DNA from: Doryteuthis pealeii
Taxonomy: Eukaryota; Mollusca; Cephalopoda; Myopsida; Loliginidae
Direction: 5' to 3'
NCBI GenBank assembly: GCA_023376005.1
Contig: CM042150.1
Location: 72,894,578-72,958,577, forward strand
Length of the DNA stretch: 64,000 bases
Shown one piece after another: positions 1 through 11,149 of this stretch (position 1 is its first letter; every line of letters starts with the position of its first letter). A program made the translations under genes and the position numbers. The notes under the pieces are model-generated. The model did no database searches. It had not been told where the DNA came from and saw only the letters and a program-made list of their open reading frames with translations.

Positions 1-3000
1 ATAAAATCAGCCATTTGTAATTCCAATAAAACACTTTTTATATTTCAGTCTTATCTCATTTGTTCAAAGCTACCCAGTTTTCTAGGTGACCAAACACCCT
101 AGTCCATTAACATTTTGACCAGATCTACAGACTTCCACAGATTGTAATCAACACAATACAGGTGTATAAAGAAACCTTGTGGGTGTAATAGAAGGCAGGC
201 ATGAATAAGTATTATTTAATTTTATAAACAATATTTATTTTACAAAATTTGTTGTCAATTAAAATGTTTTTATTGAATGGTTAAAAACAATAATTGTTAC
301 TATAAAAGATAAATCCACATAGGAGAGAAAAGATTTACCAATCATATTTTTTATATTATTTTATAAAGTTAATAATATTCTGTGAAATTTTTTTATTTTA
401 TTGAAGTGTTTGACAATGAAGAGATTTATCAATTTAAACATTTTTGTTTTTTGTCTAAACTTTCAATTCTAGCTAAATTAAGCCATGTTTAATTAAAAGT
501 GAATAATTATTTTATTAAGACAATTTATATTTTCTTTTGAAGTTTGTAAATTTAAATTCTCTATGATTAGTTACACCTTGCTGCAACATAACCTTTTGAT
601 GATTATTATTAGAGACTCCTAACTCTCATCTTTTTTTATATTAAAAAATTCGTTGAGATCTGATTGGTATCTGATTCCTCTTCTAATACAGATGAATAAT
701 ACATTAGGATTATATTCTTAAAAATATTTTTTCTTTCAAAACAAGCCATAAGACAGATTTATAAATATAACTGCAAACTAAATATTATTTATAGATTTAT
801 AGAAAAGATATACAAAATCTGTGATGTAAAAATAAACTTATTAACAAACCACAAATTACTACATTAAACCCATTTTCATTTTTTTAACCCTATTATCCAG
901 AATGTACAGTTCTTGCCTGGGTCAACTCACCTATTTGAACCAGGCATCAATCATTCTACATTTGAACCACCATTCATTGCATGTATTTCCTAGTAAACAT
1001 TGTATTTTCAATCAAGATGTTTCCCATGAAAACTAGTAGTGCCTCAAGAGAATCCAGATTCCTTGATTGGAACTCATTTGTCAAAGACTTTTTCATTTGC
1101 ATGCTGCCCTACAATTTTAGGCTATACTGACAAATAGAAAAAGTCACAGACTTGAGGTCGACGCCATCAAGTATTTTGTTATTTTACTTTTGTAAAAAAA
1201 AAAAAAAATCTCACTACTTTCCTGTTCAATGTCTTCTCTATTTGTGCCTCAAGATAAAAAAAAAAACATGTTTAGAGGTTAATTTATCAAGAGTTTTGAT
1301 TTTGTGTATAAACTGTTTTTCTTAACTTTGGATGCATCAGGATATTTTGCACTTTTTCTAATTGACAAGGCAAGCAAATTGTTTCTGTATGAAAAATGTG
1401 TATAGCTCGGCTGATCACAAAACTGCTAGAAAAATTATTTGAACCTTTGAATATACTGTCAGTAGAAGTGAACTTTGTGTGTACTTATGTACTTTAGGTA
1501 AATTTAGTCAATGTTTTATAGATATTGATGTAAATTTTAAAATCATGTTAGTTAATCATTTGGAAATAAACATTTAAGACTTTGCAAACTGAAGACGAAA
1601 AAACAAAAAAAAAACAAGATTAGATTAACACACAAATAAAAAAATTAAAAAAATCTGTAAATTTAGAGTTAATGGCTCAAAGAGCCAAAATCAAAATGTC
1701 TATTGTGCATAAAGAAATCTTAGAAAACAACAGTTAATTAGACATAAGTATCCTTTTGAAAGTCATTAAATGTCTGTCTTAGATATAAAAATACATTTAA
1801 GCAATAAAAGTAAGTAAAGAACATTAGGATTTGATCAATTTAAACTACAGTCATAACAAGTAGTTTTAATTTTGGTTTGATACTTGAGTTATTTCTGGTA
1901 ATAAATATCTCTTTACAATTAAACAGAGTATAATTAATAAAGACTACAGATGGTGTTTTAATTAGACATTTTGAAAATTTGTACATTTGAAATAAAGTAG
2001 ACTCTTATTATTAAGACATTCTGTGCAAAGAATTTAAGAATGCCATTTATGTGAATTTACTATTATAAAGGAAGGATATTATAGGATTGTATTAATAAAT
2101 AGAAATGAAAAAGTACAGACAAAAATTACTTTTTATTAATATTTTGATTTATTGTCCCATATATGAGCTATATATCATACAATGTAAAAGACCTAATGTT
2201 TTATTTGGAAAGTAATGCAATTCTGTTTTCATCTCATTCTATCTTCATGATTATTTCAAGCTTAAGATTTTTCTTTTAAATAATTAAAATGATTTCTGTT
2301 TTGCTTTAGGTAGCATCATTTTAAGGGTTTACTAATTTTAGTTTTCAAAATGATGTACTGAAATCATCATGTACTTTTTCTACAAACTAATCTCTGACAA
2401 TAGTCTTATAAGAATATAAAAATAAATGTACTGTTAGGATAAGTGTAAGTGCTATTGTAATGAGAGTCTACAGTATGTATGTACTAAATTTAACAGTATA
2501 TACTTTTAGCACTAGCAAAGAGTACAAAACTGTTAAATGTTCCCTAAGAAGAAACTTATAATATCAATACTATTGCTAGTGAAATATTTATGCTACTAAT
2601 TTTAGAAACTTTTTAAAACTCAGAATGGAATAAGAAAAATCAATGTGCAGAAATAACCCAATTCTTATTTCTTTTTTAGAGAATAAATCATTCTCAAACA
2701 GTGCAACTAGATAATGTGAGAGCTTTCATAAAAAAAAAAATATTTAAAATAGAAATTAACATTTGTAGCTTTTATCTTGAAAAAGGCTAAACAATCTATA
2801 AAATGTATTACTGTTGTTGCTGCTTCAGAAATGTTTGTAATGCATGTTGCATTGAAATTCTTTTCTAGTTAAGGTAAGTGCAGGTACAAAAGACAGATAA
2901 GGAGATTTCAGATTAAAGGAGAAGCAAGGGCAACAAAAATAGATTTATGCGGAAAGAGGAAAATAACGGATAATGCTCATTGAAAAAAGAAGAAATAAAA

Positions 3001-3230
3001 ACTTATCATTTCAAACAGAAAACATCAATTTTTTTTTTCAAATTGCTATTAGCACCTTTTATTATGTTTGTTAGGCAAAAAAAGATGAACAAAAATAGTT
3101 TAGATTTAGTTGGAAGTGTATTCATTAAATTTGGATTATATAAAATCCAGAAAGGAAAATAGAGAAATGTTGATGTCTGTCTCTTAAGTCTGGAACAGAT
3201 GTTGGCAAGGAGACAATTATATCTATATAT
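1..3230. other. AT-rich intronic or flanking sequence, no gene seen
   Basis: This lies downstream of the 5254-5385 exon on its coding strand, so it is probably the next intron. It holds an old dispersed repeat at 225-660 and short A runs near 1195-1208 and 1605. A patch at about 895-1170 is somewhat richer in G and C and may be an old repeat, but I do not recognise it. No splice-flanked coding segment was found. Confidence 0.6.
225..660 (+). repeat. Old dispersed repeat, copy 1
   Basis: This stretch resembles 50990-51480 in the same orientation. Shared landmarks in the same order are aataattgtta, aaatccacata followed by agagaaaag, a ttttatattattt run, aaacatttttgttttt, and near the end a tgattag..a..ttgctgcaacat segment. 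Many indels separate the copies, so it is an ancient interspersed element. No coding potential or clear ends are visible. Confidence 0.5.
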
Positions 3231-3241
3231 TACTAAAACTC

Positions 3242-3243
<2 letters not shown>

Positions 3244-3314
<71 letters not shown>
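3244..3314. repeat. (TA)n then (GT)n microsatellite
   Basis: About 47 bp of TA alternation passes directly into about 24 bp of GT alternation. It sits at the 3' side of the 5S-derived SINE (read on the minus strand) and may have grown from that element's simple tail. The short open frames that cross it are repeat artefacts. Confidence 0.95.
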
Positions 3315-3515
3315 TGGTTGGTTGTTTTGTTTTATGGCATATCAACCCTTTTCACATCATTTAATGCCAAATCAAGTCATTTTGATAAACAAAGGACTCA
3401 GGTTGCTTACAGTACCAGATGTTGTTTAAGTGGTAACCCAATTAAGTACTGGACAGGCTCATCTCTGCTTAATTTTGGTGATCTAACGGGAACCAGTGCT
3501 TTCAATGTAACTTAA
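3315..3515 (-). mobile_element. 5S rRNA-derived SINE (or 5S pseudogene with SINE tail)
   Basis: On the minus strand, about 3515 down to 3401 reads as a diverged 5S rRNA. It has acattgaaagcactggttcc, then cgttagatcacc, aaattaagcag, agtacttaattgggttacc, and finally ggtactgtaagc, in the order and at the spacing of eukaryotic 5S rRNA, and about 115 bp against the usual 120. The A-box region of the internal RNA polymerase III promoter is recognisable, while the C-box region is degraded, so it is not a functional 5S gene. Past the 5S part comes a non-5S tail (3315-3400), ending in a ccaaccaac run and (CA)n(TA)n. A similar tail-like block occurs at 50431-50495. This is the layout of a SINE3-type, 5S-headed SINE. 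The alternative is a retroposed 5S pseudogene beside an unrelated repeat. Confidence 0.65.
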
Positions 3516-3537
3516 TTTGTTGAACAGCATAACTCCT

Positions 3538-3587
<50 letters not shown>
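3538..3587. repeat. (TA)n(GT)n(TA)n compound microsatellite
   Basis: TA alternation flanks about 30 bp of pure GT alternation. It lies just upstream (minus-strand sense) of the 5S-derived SINE, so that element has microsatellites on both sides. Confidence 0.95.
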
Positions 3588-4245
3588 ACCCACCCAAAAT
3601 AGTAGGTCATAGTGAGAGTTTTATTAAGAAGAGAATAAAGCAATTTCCAGTCTACTTCCAGCTGAATGATAATTTTGTGGGGTCTGCATTCCTGAAAACC
3701 AAATTTTCAATATAAGTTTAATATGAAATTCTAATTAGAATTCTTGAATCCTCCTTAAATAGAAGCATCAATATCATCATAGACTGCTGTTACAATGAGT
3801 TGATAGATCATCAAATGTGATACTAAAATTGAAATAATGAAAGCAGTTATGCATTTATTGGGAATTCTATGCTTTTAAGTAGAAATACTATTTTATAGTT
3901 GATAGGAATATTTAAAGAAGATAAGACTTAATCTATTAATTTTTATAGATGTTTTTTTCTTTTGGTAGACAATATAGCAGAAACTGAAGGACAAGAACTA
4001 TCCTGTATGAGCTTAATCTATTTATATAATGAATAATAATAATGCGATTTTTGTTGTTTATTTCTTTTTATCATCTGTTTGTAACTTCTTGGATGAGTGT
4101 AGTACTTATATGTCATACCTAGGATGAAATTATCACTCTGGTACTTTTGCCTAGAGTCAGAATATATAATCTATATACAAGTGGAAATATAAATATATTC
4201 CAAAAGTGAATAAATAAATAAATAATCTATATTGTAATATCTTCT

Positions 4246-4372
4246 TTGGGCACCTCATGTGGTGTAATGGTTAGCAAGCTAGACTCGCAAACCATTGTTA
4301 GTGAGTTCGATTCTCACTGGGCACCCCATACTTCTGACCTTGTGCCACATCTAAGCTAAGCATAGTAAATAA
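4246..4372 (+). mobile_element. tRNA-derived SINE, intact short copy with target-site duplication
   Basis: A tRNA-like head has an A-box-like segment (tggtgtaatggttagca, about 4260-4276) and a B box (gagttcgattctc, 4303-4315), followed by a short body with gaccttgtgccacatct. It is flanked by a perfect 19-bp direct repeat at 4227-4245 and 4373-4391, which marks the insertion exactly and implies target-primed reverse transcription. Relatives lie on the minus strand at 13905-14030 and 55795-55895. The total of 127 bp is short for a SINE, and there is no long body or A-rich tail. Confidence 0.85.
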
Positions 4373-5253
4373 CTATATTGTAATATCTTCTGTCTGTATT
4401 AAAGATGGCTACAGATAAGCTTATAGGACTCATCTAATAACTAAATATATTAACCACAACTGCAGATTTATACATTATGGTTTATTACAATTGTACAATA
4501 AGTGGTGTCCACTTCTACTGGTGTATAAGGACTAAGTGTCCACTCTCAATAGGGTATCATTATATTTCATATATATTTATTCATTTAGTTTTATTTTGTA
4601 TTTGTTTTAAAGTAAGTATAAGACTTCATAGTAAGTAACTATTTTCATTTGTATATCTCATATAGTTTTCAAAATAACCATAGGATGTTAATGAGTACAG
4701 ATATTATACTCTGATCCTAGAGAGAAATGTCAAGAATTGATACTTTAATCTTAGACATCATGCACAGATACTATGCTCTGAGCCTAGGTAGAAGTAAATA
4801 AATAATCCTATTATTTATTTATAGAAACTGTGTTCCCATCATAATAATTTCTAATGATAACTTTGAGATGAGTAATTAACATGCCAGAAATTGTTTAAGT
4901 AAATAAACCTTTTCTTTGTTATTCTTGAATTTGTTAACAATGCACCTAAAATGTTAACATGAACAATAACAACCAAGAAGTTCATTTGTCTGAACAATTT
5001 CTGGTATCTATAATAATTTCTAAGTTAGAGATTGTCTCTCAATTACAATGGATGAGCTGTGATTATTCATTTTTAATTGGTTGATTTTCCTTCATGAAAA
5101 CTGTTTAACTAAATGAAGCAGATCAAATTTAATAAATGATAGCATTAAAAAAAAGCCTCAATTATTTAAAAATCAACATAAGAAAACATTTATCATTTGT
5201 TTCTACTCTGAAATCTAAAAGTCAAAGGTTATAAATGAAATCTATTTACTTAC

Positions 5254-5385
5254 CAATGGCTCTTCATTCTTGATTATCCTGACAATCTTGACAGCTTCTT
5301 CAGCCTCGTTAACTTCATGTGGAAGAGAAAATAATTTTGGTTCATAGTCACGGCAGGCCACCTTGTCATGAGTGTACAGGAGAGC
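5254..5385 (-). CDS. Internal exon of the same MAGUK p55 gene, L27-PDZ linker and start of PDZ
   Basis: This minus-strand internal exon of 132 nt encodes 44 residues, starting ALLYTHDKVACRDYEPKL and ending AVKIVRIIKNEEPL. The acceptor is ttttttgcag and the donor gtaagtaa on the minus strand. Both ends are phase 0. The block HDKVA..DYEP followed by an acidic stretch and VKIVR..KNEEPL matches the linker and first PDZ strand of MPP3, MPP4, MPP7 and the fly homologue metro. In those proteins the next residues are GATI, the carboxylate-binding loop of PDZ, so the next exon should open with that motif left of position 1. PALS1, CASK and MPP2/6 differ in this linker, so the MPP3/4/7 branch is favoured. 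Codon use is richer in G and C than the flanking intron, as expected for selected coding sequence. I cannot choose between MPP3, MPP4 and MPP7, and a mollusc may have one gene for all three. Confidence 0.93.
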
Positions 5386-5427
5386 CTGCAAAAAATAACA
5401 CCAAAAAGAAATGGAATTTACTCACAT

Positions 5428-5449
5428 ATAATAATAATAATAATAATTA
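5428..5449. repeat. (ATA)n microsatellite
   Basis: About seven units of an AAT-type repeat lie within the intron, just upstream of the 5254-5385 exon's acceptor (minus-strand sense). Confidence 0.8.
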
Positions 5450-5699
5450 TCAAACAATGTTAATATATAGTATACAACAATAACAACAAATATTTGCCCT
5501 ATAAAAGTAATATTAAATTGGTAACTGATTTAGTCAAACATGTATGCCTAAGATGATTAGGAAAGACAACTGCTCTACTCAACAATTTGTGCTTTCTGTC
5601 AGGTTTTTTTTTACTATATTTTCTAGAGATTCAGGTGGTATGATAGTCATGAAGTAGAAAACTGAATTAGCAATCTAAGTTAAAATTCTGTCTGAGGAT

Positions 5700-5900
5700 G
5701 TTTGAATTTACTTTAAACTACTTTAGGAAATGCCAGAACCAGCTCATCTATCCACAACCAACCATAGGTATTCTTGATAGGCTGGACTCTTTAGCTTTGC
5801 TAGGGCATTTGAATTCAAAACCAAGAACTGGAGTCCCAAATGCAGTTTGACATTGTCTTTAATGTTGTTTTTGGCAAAACCTGTCAAACTGTATCATCCC
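5700..5900 (+). mobile_element. SINE body fragment
   Basis: The segment ggactctttagctttgctag followed by a ttgaattcaaa block resembles the body of the SINE at 12395-12745 (cagctctttaactt, tggcaacc, aattcaaacc). No tRNA head is evident, so this is a truncated or decayed copy. Confidence 0.35.
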
Positions 5901-6062
5901 TTACCCTTTTTATTGGACATATGTGACATGCAGAGAGCAAACTTGTTACATGAGAAACTTGCCAGTTTTCCATAAAACTTTACTTAGTTCTATAACCAGA
6001 TCTATTGTTTCACAAGACAAATGTATGCACATATTTGTTGCACAGTCTTACATCTTATATCT

Positions 6063-6068
6063 TATATA

Positions 6069-6119
<51 letters not shown>

Positions 6120-6209
6120 TGAAGTAATGAATATACATAAACACTGTTATTTTCTGTTTTTGTGTAGTGAGTTTTAGTAAACAGGAAAATATCAGCTCAA
6201 TTGTAATTC

Positions 6210-6242
<33 letters not shown>

Positions 6243-6252
6243 ATATAATATA
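6063..6252. repeat. Two (TA)n microsatellites, 6063-6115 and 6210-6252
   Basis: Two TA arrays are separated by about 95 bp of non-repeat sequence. Both contain a single phase slip (tatta), which suggests two fused shorter arrays each. The open frame across the first is an artefact. Confidence 0.9.
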
Positions 6253-7455
6253 ATCTGTGTAATTAAAACAATGTTCATGAGTTTCCCAATTTCTTTGGAC
6301 CTCTCTAGGCCTTGACAACTGTATTGCCATGAATGATATCTAAGAATAGTTGCTGACACAGAAAAGCAATTTCTCTCTGGAATCAAAAGTGGCATAGCTC
6401 ATATAGCAACCAATTTCCCAGATAAGAATGTTTTGTCATCATATGTACCAATAGTCTCAAAACCTATTGATTTGAAAATGTATCAGTCTGTAAGATCAAT
6501 GTATTTCATATGCTTGGTCTCCTCAGTTTTGTTGGCAGCACAATGTGCAGTCTTGAGAATTAATGATCCAATTATCTTGATGTACTCCTTTTTTTTTTAA
6601 AGGATTTTTACTTAAACTGTTACAATATTGTTTTTTTTTTCAATCTATCAAAAATTTTGAAACAAAAACTAAATCAAGATTTAAAAAAAATAACTGTCTT
6701 AGTCAGTTTAAGTGAGGCAAGCAATCACAGTATTTTCTTGTACAAAGCAAGCTCAAATATTATGCAATATCTGCTAACTCCTGATTGTGATATTTTTTTT
6801 TTTTTAATTTCTACAGGATTGTTGCTGCAAATATTTTTTTGTTTGTTGTTGTAATGAATTGTTTTGTACAAACTGGTGGGATCAAGTCTCCAATAGGCAC
6901 CCGAAATCCTTCCATTAATAAAAAGTTCACTTTTACCTTGTCACCGGCAACTTCTGCTTCCAAATATATTTGTGAACAAAGTAACAGACAATTTTAAACG
7001 CAATTTTATAGAGATTTTCACTTACGATAAATTAAATAAATAATTGATTCATATTATCATTAACAAACAAAAGATATATTTTTATATTAAAATATGCGGA
7101 ATAGCACGCAAGAGATAATATCATTAGAATTCCTTTTTACATATAGATAGCATACTTCCCAAGTAGCCAAACCCTAACACCAACCCTAAAACAAACCTTG
7201 ACCCTTACACTAATGTCTCAGAAGTTTTTGGTATTTCCTTAAAATGTAATGAAGAAATGTAGTACTTTTTATAATTGATTAGAAAATATGAAGATTTCCA
7301 GTGTATCTCAGAAAATTGATCATGACATCTCATTTGCAGTGAAACAAATGTGGTCAATATTTTTATGCTGTAGCTCATGTGGAAACACTCCATATCTCAT
7401 ATAAATCTAGAATAATTCAAATATTAAATAAAGTACAAAAACTGCTGATAAAATT

Positions 7456-7459
<4 letters not shown>

Positions 7460-7529
<70 letters not shown>
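7460..7529. repeat. (TA)n microsatellite, 70 bp
   Basis: This is an uninterrupted TA alternation and one of the longest pure arrays in the window. Unique AT-rich sequence lies on both sides. Confidence 0.97.
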
Positions 7530-7531
<2 letters not shown>

Positions 7532-9530
7532 TTTCTTATTTTTGTTTAATTATATCAAATAGCCATTTACAAAATCCAAGAGACTTAGAGATTTGGATTT
7601 TATAATTGAGACTAGTATTTTTTCTTTTGATAGATGAGATTTTAATCTAATTGATCTATGTGATTATAATGAACAATTTCTTAAATGGAAAATTATTTCC
7701 CCCAATAAAAAATATGTGCAATAAATTTAAAGAATAAATTTAAAGTAACTAATGGACAAAGATAGTTTTTATCTAATGATATAACAATTATAAGGAATTG
7801 GTATAAATATATGATGAGAAACTTTACAGGATAAAGTTACATGAGATGTAAATTCAAAAAGAAAATTTTGGTTAAGTTCATAATTATTTCATCAGAAACA
7901 TTCTAGATAGTTTTAATGGAAATGAAGAATTGGTACCAGAGATAATTAAAAGGAAAATGAATTGGTTTTGAAATAATAGCTGAATGAAACACAATAAGGA
8001 AATAAATTAATAAAATTTCCATTCTAATAGTAGGGTAAAATTAAAATTCTCTTAAGTAAAAAAAAAAGGTGTCTCTTTCACCAAATTTATAAATTGAATA
8101 ATAAAAAATAAAAGCAAATAGAAAATATTTTGAAAAAATCAAGTTGAAGATATTGGACAAGCAATTAACTCTTGTGAGAAAAGGTTTAGTTAATTATCCA
8201 AGAAAAAACAAACTTCCCTTCATCATTTAGACTTGTTTTTATCACAATGATTTTGATGATACATTCATTGGTATTCCATGAATATAGTGGCTAAAACATT
8301 ATTGTGCTAAAAACAACAAAGATGAAGATAATAATTTGAATAATATATACAATAATTGAAATTTAGTCTCAGAATTTCCAGAATCATTTGTGAATATTTT
8401 CTTCATTTGAGGAAATATAAGAAAAATATTTGTTGTAAGTTAGCATAAATCCTCAGAAATCTTTAGCCACTTGTAATAAGACTGTTGCTCCCCACAATTC
8501 TCTATCTAGTTTTTAATATATTAATCTATGTTTACAGAGGGGATGTGTCATAATAGTTATTATTAGTGAGATTGATAAATATAGCTCACTTTAAGAGAGG
8601 TATCAGGGAAATTGTGAGTATAATTTAACCAGTTGCTGTCATTGGGTAAAGAGAATAATATCTATAGTTTATATATTGCTTTCATTTGAAATACCACAGA
8701 TTTTGAATAAGTGGGATATCAGCTTTTTTTAACAAAATCTTAAAAACAAATATATATTTGTAATAATTTCCTTTTGTTATTTGGGGTCACCAACATATTC
8801 AAATTGGCCATTGTGAATAAATTAAAGTGACTTTTAGGTTGGTCATTACAAACTGACTCACTGCTTAGTCAGTCTTAGTTTGGCAACATCTGCACTGAAT
8901 ATTAGACACTATTTAGAATATGCAAAATTCCAAACTGACTAAAAATATGAACAAGTGACTAACCAGAAAGCAATGAAGCATTTAGATAGATTATATTTTA
9001 TGCAAGAAAGGAATGAAGTAAATCTTGCTAAGATACTTTATTTCTGATTTTGTCAAGAGACTAACTGCAGTAAACACTTGAGATCAATTCTGCTATCATT
9101 AATGGCCACTAAAGATGAAGACTTTGTGGATGTAATTGTTGAATAAACTGCAGCAAAACATTAAAAAAAACCCACACCAGACAACCAAGATAAAGGATGA
9201 CACACCCAAACAAGAAGATAATCTTCCAAACATACATGTATTCATTTAAGAGACTAACAGTAATGTACATTTGATCAATTCTTCAAATAGCAAAGTAAAA
9301 TAGGATTACAATCACTGGTTCATTCAAACCTATATCTGGGTAGGGAGGTTCAGCAAATATCGGTTTTAAGTGACCAAAGACAAAGGGTACCTTCACAGCA
9401 TTATGGATTGGTATTGACCAAAAATTCAGTGAACCTGTGTCCTCCAACACTGTGTCTACCAATACACTGCACTAACATATAAACACTAATCATTTACTGC
9501 CACCTTTGTTCTGCTTTCTATGCAGACACT
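7530..9530. other. AT-rich intron sequence, nothing recognised
   Basis: There is no splice-flanked coding segment, tRNA-like box or clear repeat boundary. A few short stretches around 8830-8900 look like local internal duplications of a ttggtcattacaaactgactca-like motif, but they are too weak to define. Confidence 0.5.
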
Positions 9531-9535
9531 AAGAA

Positions 9536-9780
9536 AAATGACACCCCCTTCTACACCCTTTGATCTTTTACCCCTTCTCTTACTTGGCCATATCTACACT
9601 CTGTCTCTCCCTCCCTCCCCCGGTCAAGTCCTTCACTCTCACCTTACCATCCACCACCTTCATCCGGGGATAACCCTTATCCCCTCTTTCACTATGCCTT
9701 TCTTTCTTTCTTTCACTCCCCTCAGTCTCCCTCTTTTACCTTGGCCTCTCTTATATAACAATCTGTATAAAATAATAAAG
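9536..9780 (+). other. Pyrimidine-rich patch, origin unknown
   Basis: A run of C- and T-rich sequence (ccctccctcccccgg, repeated ttctttcttt) stands out from its AT-rich surroundings and ends in a tatataac and ataataaag region. It keeps an open frame of about 89 codons, but the protein is low complexity and has no recognisable domain. It could be the remnant of a transposon leader or simply a polypyrimidine tract. Confidence 0.35.
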
Positions 9781-10859
9781 TCATTCTGAAGAAGTTTCTG
9801 AATTAACAAAAATAAAATATTAATTGAACTGATTGTCTGTGTTCGTTATTCACCGTTCCAATACATTTCTTCATATTTTGTCAGATTTTTCTTAGTTTGT
9901 TATTTTCTTCATAATAGATAATATACATTTATGACTAACTTTTTCTATGCCATTATGTTTTTTCTTTCTGTAGAAGAAATAGTTTCCTGCTTTTTTCTCC
10001 TTGATTTTTATACCTGATGAAGGCTGAAGATTGAGCCAATTGAAACATATCTGCTATGTTAATGACTTTTCTCAAAATTAGTGACAGTCATTTTTATTTA
10101 TTACAAGTTTCTTCTTTGTACAGTTAATCAAAACATTTAGAGATCTCTTTATCAAATTTTTTATTGGTTTCCTTAAGCCAAGTTTTATTAATGTTTGATT
10201 TGAAATGTAAAAATGGCAACAAGCCAATTACTAGAAAAGAGGAAATTGCATTAAATGATCATTGGTTAATGCCAACTGAGGTCAAAGTATTTGCAAAAAC
10301 TGTCCACCAGGAAGCCATTATTCTTCAATACATTTTGATTATTTTATTCAACTAATATGTCTATTTAAAATAAAACTATATCTTTAAAGGTTTTAATGAA
10401 TATGATTTTTCTGCAATGACTGTAGCCAAAAAAATTGTTCAAATCAAAAGTATAAACTATATTTTACATGTTTAGTTTATTATTGCTATGTCTTTGTCTT
10501 TCAACTCACATCAATGGATACAAATTTAAATAATTATTAATGACAATAATGAAATAAGATTTTATGATTATATCTTTATTAATGAAATAGAAATCATCAG
10601 ATTTTTGGAATATATGTTCTATGTGTTATTTCAATAGCAAATAATATCAATAACATTCATAATTAAAAATGCTTAATATTGTTTTAAGATGAATGTGGTT
10701 AATATATCAGCTGCTAAAAATTCTAAATAAACTTTGTATTAACATAAACATTATTTTGGGAATTTGTTGAACAGGCATACAAGATACCTTACCAAGATTT
10801 GACTTATTCAAACACGTTTTATGCCACTAGTGACTTTTAATTTTAATTGAAATTCATTA

Positions 10860-11147
10860 TCAATTAATGGAACTAAATGGAGAGTTGTGCATGGATGTCA
10901 AAAACGTCTGCAAGTGGTGTAGGGAGTTTGAAATTATGACAAGGTTCAACACTTCCACAACAACATGGCAGTAAGCTGGTATGACATGGGCCTACAAAAA
11001 TGCATCAACCAAAATGGTGATTATGTAGAAAAATGGATATATGTTGAAACTTTAAAATGATGTTAACATCATTGACAATAAACAATAAGTGTTTCTGTGA
11101 TTTTTAAATATTTTGGAGACCTTGCATTTGGGATTACCCTCGTATGT
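10860..11147 (+). mobile_element. Internally deleted mariner-family transposon relic
   Basis: One frame at 10867-10932 encodes a stretch ending VKNVCKWCREFE, like the helix-turn-helix region near the start of mariner transposases. A different frame soon after, up to the stop at 11058-11060, encodes SWYDMGLQKCINQNGDYVEK, which is the usual mariner C-terminus (..GIQKL..R..KC....G.YVEK). The catalytic DD[E/D] core between them is missing, so roughly the middle 80 percent of the gene is gone and the frame is shifted. About 60 bp beyond the stop comes gcatttgggattaccctcgta, whose reverse complement begins TACGAGGGTAATCCC, a mariner-type terminal inverted repeat with the expected TA at the edge. 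The matching left repeat was not found. It is dead and non-autonomous. Confidence 0.65.
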
Positions 11148-11149
11148 AT

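Noticed and set aside
3401..3515. Functional 5S rRNA gene
   Set aside because: Too many differences, especially in the C-box region of the internal promoter, and it is joined to a SINE-like tail.
4255..4320. Functional tRNA gene
   Set aside because: A- and B-box-like segments are present, but a full cloverleaf with a sound acceptor stem could not be drawn. The head is followed by a SINE body and flanked by a 19-bp duplication.
9520..9789. 89-codon open frame in the pyrimidine-rich patch
   Set aside because: The product is low-complexity proline/leucine/serine sequence without a recognisable domain, splice context or homologue in the window.
10010..10075. Hammerhead-ribozyme-like motif (CTGATGA ... 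GAAAC)
   Set aside because: CTGATGA, an AGGCT/AGCC stem and GAAAC with a following ACATA/TATGT stem are present, but four extra bases separate stem II from GAAAC and stem I does not pair. The same loose motif at 25249-25275 has no proper stem II either.
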